Notes under the pieces: generated by a model | Seen by the model: the letters and a program-made list of their open reading frames with translations, nothing else | What the model was told of the DNA's origin: nothing | Database searches by the model: none | Position numbers and translations under genes: made by a program | Assembly (NCBI GenBank): GCA_964525995.1 | Contig: CAZGIM010000001.1 | Coordinates: 124,001-188,000 of the forward strand | Length of the DNA stretch: 64,000 bases | Source: CAIVAT01 sp964525995 | GTDB lineage: Bacteria; Bacteroidota; Bacteroidia; Bacteroidales; FEN-979 | Reading direction: 5' to 3' | Shown: one piece after another, positions 24,712 to 33,958 of the stretch | Numbering within the stretch: position 1 is the first letter of the stretch | Layout of the letters: every line of letters starts with the position of its first letter

Positions 24712-26043
24712 CTATTCAACGTCATCTTCGAATATGTGGCGGATCTTGTCAAGAAAAATATCGGGAAACCTCCGGCTTGACCTCGAAGTATCTTTGGGCT
24801 TTTTCTCCCTGGTTTTTTTCTTTTTTCCATCCTCCTCCGGTTCCTCCGGCTCGGTGACCTCTGGAGGTTTGATTTTGTCGATTTCACGCTGATAGCGGTC
24901 GATTCCTTCAATTACAAGGCCGATCCCTGTCGCGTACATCGGACTGCCCATTTCTTGAAGACCGTCAGCGGCCAAATGCTCACTAGGATAACCGATACGT
25001 GTATCCATTCCCGTAAGGAATTCGGTCAGTTGAGCCACATGTTTCAGCTGAGCTCCGCCACCGGTAAGCACAATACCGCCGAACAGTTTTTTCTCATATC
25101 CCGAATTCCTGATTTCATAATAAATATGTTCGATGATCTCTTCCATACGGGCCTGGATGATCGAAGCCAGATTCCGTAAGCTGATTTCCTTGGGCGGTCG
25201 GCCTCGTAATCCGGGAATTGCGACGATTTCATCCTCGCGGTTTTCCCGTGCCAAAGCCGATCCGAATTTAAGTTTGAGTTCCTCTGCATGTTTTTTAATG
25301 ATCGAACAACCCTCCTTGATATCTTCGGTAATGATTTCACCGCCCAAAGGAATGACTGCGGTATGACGGATGATCCCGGCATGGAAAATCGCAATGTCGG
25401 AGGTCCCGCCTCCAATATCTACCAGCACCACACCCGCCTCCTTCTCTTCTTCACTCAGAACCGCTTCGGCTGATGCGATGGGCTCAAGAATCAATTCGAC
25501 CACCTCAAGGCCCGCCTTACGGACACATTTATAAATGTTCTTTGCCGCTGCAGTCTGACCAATGATAATATGAAAATTGGCCTCCAGCGAACTCCCGATC
25601 ATTCCTTTGGGAGTCAGGATGCCGTGTTCCCCGTCGATGCTGAATTCCTGTGGGATGACATCGAGAATTTCTTCGCCGGGATTCATGTTCAAATTGTACA
25701 TGCTGTTACATAACTTGTCAATATCCTCCTGACTGATCTCAACCTCGCTGTTATCACGGATCATACTCCCCCGGTGCTGAAGACTTTTAATATGCTGACC
25801 CGCGATGCCTACATTGATGTATTTAATATCAACTTTCGATTTTGCAGCTGCTTCCGCAATAGCCTCCTTGATCGATTGAACCGTATTATCGATATTTGCA
25901 ACAAGACCACGCCGCACGCCAATAGATGGGACTTTCCCGTATCCGAGAATCTCGATCTTCCCGAATTCATTCTTATGGCCCACAATGACTGCGATTTTTG
26001 TTGTTCCGATATCAAGGCCAACGATGATTCCTGAGTTTTTCAT
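24712..26043 (-). CDS. ftsA: Cell division protein FtsA
   Basis: The 443-residue actin-fold protein tethers FtsZ to the membrane. It has the first phosphate motif IVGLDIGTTKIAVIVG (about 7-22), the SHS2 (1C) region, and VVLVDIGGGTSDIAIFHAG as phosphate 2. GGIVLTGGGAQLKHV is the adenosine motif. The C-terminus is a Lys/Glu-rich linker (KKKKTREKKPK) ending in FPDIFLDKIRHIFED, an amphipathic membrane-targeting helix. The gene follows ftsQ by 5 bases and precedes ftsZ by 94, the standard order. Confidence 0.95.
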   Translation of the reverse strand: MKNSGIIVGLDIGTTKIAVIVGHKNEFGKIEILGYGKVPSIGVRRGLVANIDNTVQSIKEAIAEAAAKSKVDIKYINVGIAGQHIKSLQHRGSMIRDNSEVEISQEDIDKLCNSMYNLNMNPGEEILDVIPQEFSIDGEHGILTPKGMIGSSLEANFHIIIGQTAAAKNIYKCVRKAGLEVVELILEPIASAEAVLSEEEKEAGVVLVDIGGGTSDIAIFHAGIIRHTAVIPLGGEIITEDIKEGCSIIKKHAEELKLKFGSALARENREDEIVAIPGLRGRPPKEISLRNLASIIQARMEEIIEHIYYEIRNSGYEKKLFGGIVLTGGGAQLKHVAQLTEFLTGMDTRIGYPSEHLAADGLQEMGSPMYATGIGLVIEGIDRYQREIDKIKPPEVTEPEEPEEDGKKKKTREKKPKDTSRSSRRFPDIFLDKIRHIFEDDVE

Positions 26044-26048
26044 AATGA

Positions 26049-26852
26049 TTATAGTTTAGAACACACCACTTGATTCTTGAATTTTATATTGATGACATTG
26101 TACCTATTCCAACCGACTCTATTTAACCCCAGTTTGTAAAATGCGAACAGCTTTTTAAACTTGTGCTGCAGATCGTCGGCCGTTCCCAGAATGATGACAT
26201 GATCTCCCAGCCTCGGAATTATTTCAAATTCACCCAACTCGTTGACAAATATCTGACCGGTCAGCGCTTTGAGAAAGGAATCATGATGGATATACATGGC
26301 CAGCCTGTAAAGATTGGTGAGGAGCGAATCATTGTAAATGGAATCGGACAAGGCCATGATGTTGACCCTGTAACCCGGATTTTTTAAATAGGAAAAATCG
26401 ATATTGCCAGTAGCGACAGGCACTCTGGCTGAAAAACCGTTGCTGACAGGCAACAGCGCTCCGGAATAGTCGAGGTAAAAATTTTCATACTGATTGTTGA
26501 TGATCCGGATCAGGGGTTCCCTTTGCTTTATGCGAACAAAAAGAACGCCGTCGTTATCTTCAAACACAGCCACCTGGGCAACATAGGGCTGGCTGCCAAT
26601 CATGGCTTCAATGGTTCCGGTATTGATCAAGCCCAACGGTTTTCCTTTCAGAATCCCTGCGTTTTTTAGAATTAGCGAGTCAATGGCCTTTTTGGTAATC
26701 AATACATCGGCCGAACCATAATCGATACTGATATCCGTTCCGCGACAGGTTCGGGAGTATTGTCTGACCTCTGTAAATCCTACCAGAACCCCTGCCCCTG
26801 AAACAAGGAGAACCCAAAGTGCAATTTTTAATATTCGCAGAAGCTTCTTCAT
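26049..26852 (-). CDS. ftsQ: Cell division protein FtsQ/DivIB
   Basis: This 267-residue bitopic protein has a short cytoplasmic N-terminus, one membrane segment (about 8-26, ILKIALWVLLVSGAGVLVGF) and a periplasmic part. A POTRA-like region (about 45-110) ends VRIKQREPLIRIINNQYENF, as in FtsQ, and the beta domain follows with YLDYSGALLPVS and GEFEIIPRLGDHVIILGTAD. FtsQ links early and late divisome proteins. It overlaps the murG-murC stop by four bases. Confidence 0.9.
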   Translation of the reverse strand: MKKLLRILKIALWVLLVSGAGVLVGFTEVRQYSRTCRGTDISIDYGSADVLITKKAIDSLILKNAGILKGKPLGLINTGTIEAMIGSQPYVAQVAVFEDNDGVLFVRIKQREPLIRIINNQYENFYLDYSGALLPVSNGFSARVPVATGNIDFSYLKNPGYRVNIMALSDSIYNDSLLTNLYRLAMYIHHDSFLKALTGQIFVNELGEFEIIPRLGDHVIILGTADDLQHKFKKLFAFYKLGLNRVGWNRYNVINIKFKNQVVCSKL

Positions 26853-29461
26853 AATGCCTGTGACGCTCCAAAAATCTTTATGATAGGTTCTGCTAGCTGA
26901 TCAATATCACCGGCGCCTAAGGTCAGTAATAATTCAGGATGCAGCTGTTCTAATAATTCCGGAACTTCTGATTTCGGAACCAGTATTTTATATCCGGAGG
27001 TGATTAAATCGAGAAGCATTTCCGACGACACCCCGGCTATGGGTAATTCACGTGCAGGATAGATGTCAAGCAGGATAACCTCGTCCATCATGGACAACGA
27101 TCTGGCAAATTCATTTGCAAAATCGCGGGTACGCGAATAGAGATGGGGCTGGAATACCCCGGTTACTCTTTTACCCGGATAGAGTTCCTTTACCGCAAGG
27201 ATACACGCCTTAAGCTCCTCAGGATGGTGGGCGTAATCATCGATATAGATCAGATCGTGTCGATGAATCCTGAAATCGAAACGCCTGCGTACTCCCTGAA
27301 AAGTCAACATCGCCTTTCGCAACTCCTCTTCCGAAAGCCCCATGAGATATCCGGTCGATAGGGCTGCAACGGCATTTTCGAGGTTGAACCTCCCCGGTAG
27401 CCCGGCTTCGAGATCCCGGATCATTCCATCAGGATGGATAAAATCGAAATGAAACCGATGATCCTGAATCCTGATATTGGATGCGTGAAACGTTCCATCC
27501 GCCTCAAGTGCGTAAGAATAGGAAAGGCATCCGGCCGGAAGTGCGCCGGCAAGTCCCGATGTGGTTTTAAAGATCAGGATTCCCCCGGGAATTATCCTGG
27601 AAGCAAAATCTGAAAAGCTTTGTATTAATGCCTCATGGCCTCCGTAGATATCAAGATGATCGGCATCAGTTGCAGTGATGATTGCAATTTTCGGTGTCAA
27701 TTGCAGAAATGACCGGTCGTATTCGTCGGCCTCCGCAATACAAAAGCACGATTCGCGCTGTTCCGAAGCGGTTCCAGGAAGCTGATGAAGAAAATTGGTG
27801 CCGTAATTCTTCGAAATGCCTCCAAGGAAGGCAAGATGATCCTTTCCGGATGACCGCAGCATGTGTGTAATGAGCGTCGAAATGGTTGTTTTACCATGCG
27901 TCCCGGCCACTGCAACAGTCGAGTAGTTACGCGAAATCATCCCGAGAACCTCCGCCCGCTTTTTTATCGGGGCAACTCCTGACGACAGATACCTGAATTC
28001 CTGATTACCGGATGGTATGGCCGGAGTATAAATGGTAAGGTCCAAATCAGAAGGAATCTGCTGAACATCTTCGCAATAATGAATCTTCATACCCTCAGCT
28101 TCAAGCTCCCCGGTGAGCGGAGTTTTGGTCCGGTCGTACCCGTGAATTTCGACTCCTTTACCCACAAAATAACGTGCCAGCGCACTCATCCCGATTCCAC
28201 CGATTCCCAAAAAATATATCTTTCTTACGTTCTCCAAATCCATTGACACTGTCGTTTCCCGGGTTTGAATCGCTGCAGGCTCTTTTAAAAGGGCCAACGC
28301 GGTGTCGGCAATTCTGGAATCTGCATCCGGAATCCCCAGCGCAACAATCCCACCACTCAAATTCCGTTGCAACGTCTCATCTTGCAGGGTTGAAACGATA
28401 ATGGATCCGAGGCTGGATAACGCCTCCGCATCCCGTATCATCAAAGCAGCTCCGGCATTGACCAGGGCAAGGGCATTTTTGGTCTGGTGATCTTCGGCAA
28501 CGTTGGGAGAAGGGACCAGGATGACAGGTTTTCCGATCAGGCACAGTTCTGCGATGGCAATGGCTCCTGCACGGGAAACAATGAGATCAGCCACGGCATA
28601 GGCAAAATCCATACGGTCAATGAACGGATAAATATGAACAGAACCGATATCCGGATTGTTCTCCTGAGGTTCGCGATTATTTTCAAACGCTACCGATTGC
28701 TCTTTTAACTGTGCTCCGACTTCCAGAAAATAATTCTTACCAGTTTGCCATAAGATCTGAATCCCGTCAAAAAAATCATCCCGGTCAGGATCAGGCGTAA
28801 CTGAAGTGTTTTTCCAATGATCAGTTATAAATTTCAGTATTGACCGGTTTATACTGCCTGCTCCCAGACTGCCTCCGATTATCAATACGGTTTTTTTTCG
28901 GGGTGATAAATTGAAATGGGAATAACCCTCAATTTGTTTTCCGGCAATGTTGATAATTTCAGTACGAACCGGATTCCCAGTGACCAGAATCTTACCGACC
29001 GGGAAGTAGCGCTCCATGCCCTGATAGGCCACACAGATTTTATTGACTTTTTTTGCCAGCAACCGGTTTGTAACACCGGGAAAAGAGTTCTGCTCCTGAA
29101 TCAGAGCAGGAATTTTCCGGTTGGCAGCAATCCGTAAAACAGGGCCGCTTGCATATCCTCCCACACCGATGACCAGGTCGGGTTTAAATTTTGATATTAT
29201 GGAGCTGGCCATCATCATGCTGCGGATCAACCGGAAAGGAAAGGCCAGATTTTGCCACGTAAGTCTTCGCTGAAATCCGCTTACCGGAAGGCCTTTGATT
29301 TTGTAACCGGCCGCCGGAACCCGTTCCATTTCCATCCGGCCTTCAGCTCCCACGAACATAATCTCAGCATCGGGCCTTTTTTTCCTGAGGGCGTCGGCAA
29401 TAGCCAAAGCCGGAAAAATATGCCCACCGGTTCCTCCTCCGCTGATAATAATCCGAATCAT
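26849..29461 (-). CDS. murG-murC: MurG-MurC fusion: lipid II glycosyltransferase and UDP-MurNAc-L-alanine ligase
   Basis: One 870-residue frame holds two enzymes that are normally separate. Residues 1 to about 392 are MurG, with SGGGTGGHIFPALAIADAL at the N-terminus, GVGGYASGP, LIQEQNSFPGVTNRLLA and SRAGAIAIAELCLIGKP. MurG adds GlcNAc to lipid I. Residues 407-870 are MurC, starting MDLENVRKIYFLGIGGIGMS, with the ATP loop AVAGTHGKTTISTLI, EADEYDRSFLQL, and YIDDYAHHPEELKA. MurC attaches L-Ala to UDP-MurNAc. The join is a short linker (KEPAAIQTRETTVS) with no stop codon. Met407, coded at 28243-28241, could serve as an internal start. Both halves retain their catalytic motifs. The start overlaps the ftsW stop as ATGA. 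Confidence 0.93.
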   Translation of the reverse strand: MIRIIISGGGTGGHIFPALAIADALRKKRPDAEIMFVGAEGRMEMERVPAAGYKIKGLPVSGFQRRLTWQNLAFPFRLIRSMMMASSIISKFKPDLVIGVGGYASGPVLRIAANRKIPALIQEQNSFPGVTNRLLAKKVNKICVAYQGMERYFPVGKILVTGNPVRTEIINIAGKQIEGYSHFNLSPRKKTVLIIGGSLGAGSINRSILKFITDHWKNTSVTPDPDRDDFFDGIQILWQTGKNYFLEVGAQLKEQSVAFENNREPQENNPDIGSVHIYPFIDRMDFAYAVADLIVSRAGAIAIAELCLIGKPVILVPSPNVAEDHQTKNALALVNAGAALMIRDAEALSSLGSIIVSTLQDETLQRNLSGGIVALGIPDADSRIADTALALLKEPAAIQTRETTVSMDLENVRKIYFLGIGGIGMSALARYFVGKGVEIHGYDRTKTPLTGELEAEGMKIHYCEDVQQIPSDLDLTIYTPAIPSGNQEFRYLSSGVAPIKKRAEVLGMISRNYSTVAVAGTHGKTTISTLITHMLRSSGKDHLAFLGGISKNYGTNFLHQLPGTASEQRESCFCIAEADEYDRSFLQLTPKIAIITATDADHLDIYGGHEALIQSFSDFASRIIPGGILIFKTTSGLAGALPAGCLSYSYALEADGTFHASNIRIQDHRFHFDFIHPDGMIRDLEAGLPGRFNLENAVAALSTGYLMGLSEEELRKAMLTFQGVRRRFDFRIHRHDLIYIDDYAHHPEELKACILAVKELYPGKRVTGVFQPHLYSRTRDFANEFARSLSMMDEVILLDIYPARELPIAGVSSEMLLDLITSGYKILVPKSEVPELLEQLHPELLLTLGAGDIDQLAEPIIKIFGASQAL

Positions 29462-30669
29462 GTTGCCGCTACTGTCTGTGAATGTTCCGAAATCGCTGAA
29501 TCCTGCAAAACCTCCACCTCGGTTCCATTTTTGGTCTCGATGTCGGAAACCCGGCTGACACTTAAAATGATCCCGATGGATATGCTTGTAAACCAGATTG
29601 AGGTTCCTCCCATGCTGACCAGTGGCAGGGTCTGACCCGTGACGGGAAACAGATCAACCGCGACGGCCATGTTGATCATGGCCTGGAATACCAGGCTGAA
29701 CCCGATCCCGATGCTCAGGAGGGATCCGAAATTTCCTTTACATCGCGCCGCAATCCGGATTACCCGGAAGAACAGGATCAGATATAGGAAGAGAAGAAAC
29801 GTTCCGCCAATCAGCCCGTACTCTTCAATGATGATGGCAAAAATGAAATCAGAATAGGGATGCGGCAGAAAGTTACGCTGGGTACTTTTCCCAGGCGACT
29901 TCCCAACAATTCCGCCCTGGACAATGGCAATTTTGGCCTGATCGATCTGATAGGTAGCATCGGGATCGGCTTTTTCTTTATTGATGAAATGGTCCACCCG
30001 CGAAACCCAGGTCGTTCCCCGCGGAAACAGGGCAGGAAAGACCTTGGCAAGAACAAATATCAGTATGATCCCGGCGATGCCAAGAGCAACCAGTGACAGC
30101 ATGTACTTGAGACTGATCCGTCCGATGAACATCAGTACCATACAGGTAACGAACAAGATCGCTGCCGTTGAAAAATTTGCCGGAAGGATCAGGATGGTCA
30201 CCAGAATCACCGGAATGATGACCGGTAAAAATCCTTTCTTAAAATCCCTCACCAATTCTTGCTTCTTGCTCAAAGTCCTTGCCAGGTACATGATCAGAAA
30301 GAGTTTCGCCACATCCGAGCTTTGGAAAGTGAGATTGATAATGGGAACCGTCAGCCAACGATTAGCTTCGTTAAGGTTTGTACCCGATACCAGTGTGATC
30401 AATAACAAAGGAAGGGTGAGGTAAAGACCGATTTGTGAAATGCGGGAATAGTAGGTATATTTTATCAGGTGAGTGATGTACATCAAACCCATTCCAAAAG
30501 CCAGGATCATGAAATGTTTGAAAAGATAATACTCGGTGTTACCGTTCTGTTTCCTGTAAGCCAGGGTACCGGTTGAGCTATATACTGCAAGGAGGGAAAA
30601 AATGCACAAAATGATCACAACAATCCAGATCACCTTATCGCCTTTAATATCCTTTACAAACTTTAACAT
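29458..30669 (-). CDS. ftsW: FtsW/RodA-family peptidoglycan glycosyltransferase
   Basis: This 403-residue SEDS protein has about ten membrane segments. Family signatures include RWLTVPIINLTFQSSDVAKL (RW..... QPSE-like, with the catalytic region) and QGGIVGKSPGKSTQRNFLPH, the usual G.G....G..K...LP motif. SDFIFAIIIEEYGLIGG follows, and the C-terminus has GQTLPLVSMGGTSIWFTS. It polymerises lipid II in the divisome with FtsI. The position between murD and murG is standard, and the start ATG lies 10 bases after the murD remnant. Confidence 0.94.
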   Translation of the reverse strand: MLKFVKDIKGDKVIWIVVIILCIFSLLAVYSSTGTLAYRKQNGNTEYYLFKHFMILAFGMGLMYITHLIKYTYYSRISQIGLYLTLPLLLITLVSGTNLNEANRWLTVPIINLTFQSSDVAKLFLIMYLARTLSKKQELVRDFKKGFLPVIIPVILVTILILPANFSTAAILFVTCMVLMFIGRISLKYMLSLVALGIAGIILIFVLAKVFPALFPRGTTWVSRVDHFINKEKADPDATYQIDQAKIAIVQGGIVGKSPGKSTQRNFLPHPYSDFIFAIIIEEYGLIGGTFLLFLYLILFFRVIRIAARCKGNFGSLLSIGIGFSLVFQAMINMAVAVDLFPVTGQTLPLVSMGGTSIWFTSISIGIILSVSRVSDIETKNGTEVEVLQDSAISEHSQTVAAT

Positions 30670-30679
30670 CAGGCTTCTG

Positions 30680-31228
30680 TTATAGGTTTTTTACTGCTGC
30701 ACGAAATGCTTCACCGCGTTGCTCATAGTTTTGAAAAAGGTCGAATGAGGCACAGGCGGGCGAAAGAAGGATGATATCGCCCTTGGTTCCCATATAGTAG
30801 GCAGTCTGGACGGCCTGTTCCATCGACGTCTCATCGACCATGGGCAGTTCGAGACTCCCAAACGCTTCATGGATACGCCGGGTATCAAGTCCCAAACAAA
30901 CAATTCCCTTGACCATTTTCCTGACGAGATAACGTAGTATGCCATAATCATTGTTGTTCTCGACACCTCCTGTGATCCAGATCACCGGCCGGCTCATATT
31001 CTCCAGTGCATACCAGGTTGCATTGATGTTCGATGATTTCGAATCATTAATGAACTCCATCCCATGAATTATGGCGACGGTCTCGAGCCGGTGTTCAACC
31101 TGTTGAAACCCGGAAAAGCTTTCCTTGATAAAATCTTTCCTGATCTCGCGTATTTTAGGGGCGATGGATGCTGCAAGCGATGAATAAACATTGGCTTGCC
31201 CTTGGTTGGCTAAGGCTTCTAATGTCAT
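30680..31228 (-). CDS. murD: MurD remnant: C-terminal domain only
   Basis: Only 182 residues are present where MurD (UDP-MurNAc-L-Ala:D-Glu ligase) has about 440. They match from about residue 270 of a normal MurD to its end: VEHRLETV, FINDSKSSNINATWYALENM and SPACASFDLFQNYEQRG. The UDP-binding and ATPase domains with the GTNGKT loop are missing. Conserved positions in what remains are changed: the G.HN..N motif reads GQANVYSS, and the GGVDKGNDY-like motif reads GGVENNNDY. It cannot be a ligase by itself. It begins 3 bases after the mraY stop, as a full murD would. It is either a decaying pseudogene or a short protein with a kept structural role. A functional MurD would have to exist elsewhere. 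Confidence 0.85.
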   Translation of the reverse strand: MTLEALANQGQANVYSSLAASIAPKIREIRKDFIKESFSGFQQVEHRLETVAIIHGMEFINDSKSSNINATWYALENMSRPVIWITGGVENNNDYGILRYLVRKMVKGIVCLGLDTRRIHEAFGSLELPMVDETSMEQAVQTAYYMGTKGDIILLSPACASFDLFQNYEQRGEAFRAAVKNL

Positions 31229-31231
31229 TTT

Positions 31232-32485
31232 TTACCTGAGTTTGAGTGTAACAATGGTGAGTACGGCCAGCATAATTCCGACAATGAGGAACCGCATGAC
31301 TATTTTTGATTCATGATAACCGAGTTTCTGATAATGGTGATGAAGGGGCGACATTTTGAAAATTCTTCGTCCCTCGCCATATTTTCGTTTTGTGTATTTA
31401 AACCAGGTCACCTGAAGGACGACCGAAAAGTTTTCGGCCAGAAAAATCCCACAGAATATCGGGATCAGAATCTCCTTCCGGATCATGATGGCAAACACGG
31501 CAATGATGCCGCCTAACGCCAAACTGCCCGTATCACCCATGAAGACTTGTGCCGGATATGAGTTGTACCATAAAAAACCGATACAGGCGCCTACAAAGGC
31601 GGAAATATAAATCGCTAATTCGCCGGTATTCGGTATATACATAATATTCAAATAGTTAGCAAATACAATATTACCCGAAACATATGCCAGTACGCCCAGG
31701 GTGAGCCCAATGATCGCTGAGGTACCGGTTGCAAGCCCGTCCAGCCCGTCAGTCAGGTTGGCTCCGTTTGAAACTGAAATGATGATGAAGATCACAATAG
31801 GGATAAAGACAATCCAGGTCCATTTTTTAGCACCTTCTCCCATCCAGGATATAAGCCAGTGGTAGTCAAATTCATTGTTCTTAACGAAGGGAATAGTAGT
31901 CTTTGTCGATTTTACAGGGGTTTTGGCGAATATCCTGGTTTTCTCAGCTCCCGATTCCATGTTGAAAACATCACTGGTCGGCACATAAGCCGTTTGCCTT
32001 ACTCTTTCCCTGATCACTACACCGTCGTTGAAATACATGATGAATCCGACAATGAGTCCGATTCCGATCTGACCCATGATCTTGACTTTCCCGGGCAATC
32101 CCTTCTTATCCTTCTTAAAAACTTTGATATAGTCGTCGAGAAATCCGATTAAACCCAGCCACACCGTAGCAATCAGCACCATTATAATATAAATGTTGTG
32201 CAGCTTGGCAAACAGTAATGCCGGGATGAGAATGGCAGCGAGGATGATCAGTCCGCCCATAGTAGGCGTTCCCTGTTTTACCGACTGCCCCTCCAATCCA
32301 AGATCCCGCACAGTTTCGCCTACCTGCTTTGCTCTCAGGTAGTTAATCAACCGTTTACCAATGATCATGGAGATAAAAAGGGAGGTTATCAGGGCTGCGG
32401 CTGCCCGGAACGAAATGTACTGGAATACTCCCGAACCGGGAATATTAAAGGCATTGTGTAACCAGGTAAAAAGATAGTACAGCAT
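31232..32485 (-). CDS. mraY: Phospho-N-acetylmuramoyl-pentapeptide-transferase
   Basis: MraY moves phospho-MurNAc-pentapeptide onto undecaprenyl phosphate to make lipid I. The 417-residue protein has about ten membrane segments and its key motifs: KQGTPTMGGLIIL, LGLIGFLDDYIKVF with the Asp pair, NGANLTDGLDGLATG and the C-terminal HHHYQKLGYHESKIV. The length exceeds the roughly 360 of E. coli because of an insertion near 165-230 (including VFNMESGAEKTRIFAKTPV). I know such an insertion from Bacteroidetes MraY proteins. It follows murE by 3 bases. Confidence 0.95.
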   Translation of the reverse strand: MLYYLFTWLHNAFNIPGSGVFQYISFRAAAALITSLFISMIIGKRLINYLRAKQVGETVRDLGLEGQSVKQGTPTMGGLIILAAILIPALLFAKLHNIYIIMVLIATVWLGLIGFLDDYIKVFKKDKKGLPGKVKIMGQIGIGLIVGFIMYFNDGVVIRERVRQTAYVPTSDVFNMESGAEKTRIFAKTPVKSTKTTIPFVKNNEFDYHWLISWMGEGAKKWTWIVFIPIVIFIIISVSNGANLTDGLDGLATGTSAIIGLTLGVLAYVSGNIVFANYLNIMYIPNTGELAIYISAFVGACIGFLWYNSYPAQVFMGDTGSLALGGIIAVFAIMIRKEILIPIFCGIFLAENFSVVLQVTWFKYTKRKYGEGRRIFKMSPLHHHYQKLGYHESKIVMRFLIVGIMLAVLTIVTLKLR

Positions 32486-32488
32486 AGC

Positions 32489-33958
32489 TTACTTTTTTTT
32501 ATTATCTGCGCCCTGGAAAATTTCTTCAATGATTTCACGATCGTCAAAATGATGCCGTACACCCTCGACTTCCTGATAGGTTTCATGTCCTTTCCCGGCA
32601 ACCAGAATGATGTCGCCGGGCCGGGCCAGAGCACAGGCTGCCCTGATGGCCTCTAACCGGTTGACGATCGTCAGTACCCTGGAGGAGTGCTGCATTTCCA
32701 CGCCTTCTTTCATCTGATTAATTATTTTCACAGGATCTTCATACCTTGGGTTGTCCGAAGTCAGGATTACCCGGTCACTGAGGTTACATGCAATCCCCGC
32801 CATAACCGGCCGTTTTGCTGCATCCCTGTTCCCTCCGGCACCCACAACGGTGATCAGCATCTCCTGGTGGGTACGGATTTCGTTTATGGTCTCTAATACA
32901 TTTTTCAGCGCATCCGGCGTATGGGCATAATCGACAATCGCCGTAATCTGCCCGGCCGACTGGAGGTAATTAAACCTGCCATTGACGGGATCAAGGTTGC
33001 TGAGATGGGTTAAAACCTCCAGACTTTCCTGATTCAGTAACATTGCTGTGGCATAAACCGCCAGGATGTTATACGCATTGAACCGGCCGACCAGCCTGAA
33101 CCAGACCTCCTGCCCGGCAAGAGATAACAGCAGTCCCTGAAATTGGTTTTCGATGATCCTGGCATGATAGTCGGCCATCGATTGAAGACTGTAAGTGTGA
33201 ATCGCGGCACCGGTGTTTTGTACCATGACCAATCCGTTCCGATCGTCTTTATTGACCAGCGCAAATGAGCCGGCAGGAAGCTGATCGAAAAACGATTTCT
33301 TGGCTTTCAGGTAGGAATCAAAGGTCTTATGGTAATCAAGGTGATCGTGGGTGAGATTCGTAAATATCCCTCCTTTAAATTCAAGCCCTGCAATACGTTG
33401 TTGATCAATGGCATGCGATGATACCTCCATGAAACAGAACGCGCAACCGTCATCGGCCATCCGGGCAAGCAGCTCATTCAAACTGAGAGGATCGGGGGTT
33501 GTATGGGTTGCAGGAACCCACTCTTCGTGGATTCGGTTGACAATGGTCGAAATCAGTCCGGTCCGATACCCTAATCGCTTGAACAATTCGTACAATAAGG
33601 TCGCCGTGGTAGTTTTGCCATTTGTGCCCGTCACCCCCACCAGCGTCAGCTTTTTCGAAGGTTGGCCGTAGAATGCCGAAGCCAGTACCCCTGATGCATT
33701 CGCAGAAGACCTGACCTGAAGGTAACAGGCGTTTTCATGGATCACCGGAGGAAGCTTTTCGCAGACTATGGCAACAGCGCCCTGACTCAGGGCAAGGTCA
33801 ATGAAATTATACCCGTCGGTCTGAGTACCCGTCGTAGCAATAAAAAGATCGCCCGGCCCGACCTGCCTGGAGTCGTTACGCACCTTGCCGATGGTCAGGT
33901 CGATATTGCCCTTGATCGAAATAGTTTCCAGGTCTTTTATAAGTTCTCTCAGTCGCAT
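32489..33958 (-). CDS. murE: UDP-MurNAc-tripeptide synthetase, meso-diaminopimelate type
   Basis: The 489-residue ligase has three Mur domains. The ATP loop is GVTGTNGKTTTATLLYELF (about 109-127), followed by HTTPDPLSLNELL and the central H-D-H-L stretch NLTHDHLDYHKTFDSYLKAK, which holds the carbamylated Lys. The C-terminal DNPR (about 401) is the motif that selects meso-diaminopimelate rather than lysine, so the peptidoglycan is probably DAP type. The ATG at 33958 overlaps the ftsI stop by one base. Confidence 0.95.
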   Translation of the reverse strand: MRLRELIKDLETISIKGNIDLTIGKVRNDSRQVGPGDLFIATTGTQTDGYNFIDLALSQGAVAIVCEKLPPVIHENACYLQVRSSANASGVLASAFYGQPSKKLTLVGVTGTNGKTTTATLLYELFKRLGYRTGLISTIVNRIHEEWVPATHTTPDPLSLNELLARMADDGCAFCFMEVSSHAIDQQRIAGLEFKGGIFTNLTHDHLDYHKTFDSYLKAKKSFFDQLPAGSFALVNKDDRNGLVMVQNTGAAIHTYSLQSMADYHARIIENQFQGLLLSLAGQEVWFRLVGRFNAYNILAVYATAMLLNQESLEVLTHLSNLDPVNGRFNYLQSAGQITAIVDYAHTPDALKNVLETINEIRTHQEMLITVVGAGGNRDAAKRPVMAGIACNLSDRVILTSDNPRYEDPVKIINQMKEGVEMQHSSRVLTIVNRLEAIRAACALARPGDIILVAGKGHETYQEVEGVRHHFDDREIIEEIFQGADNKKK

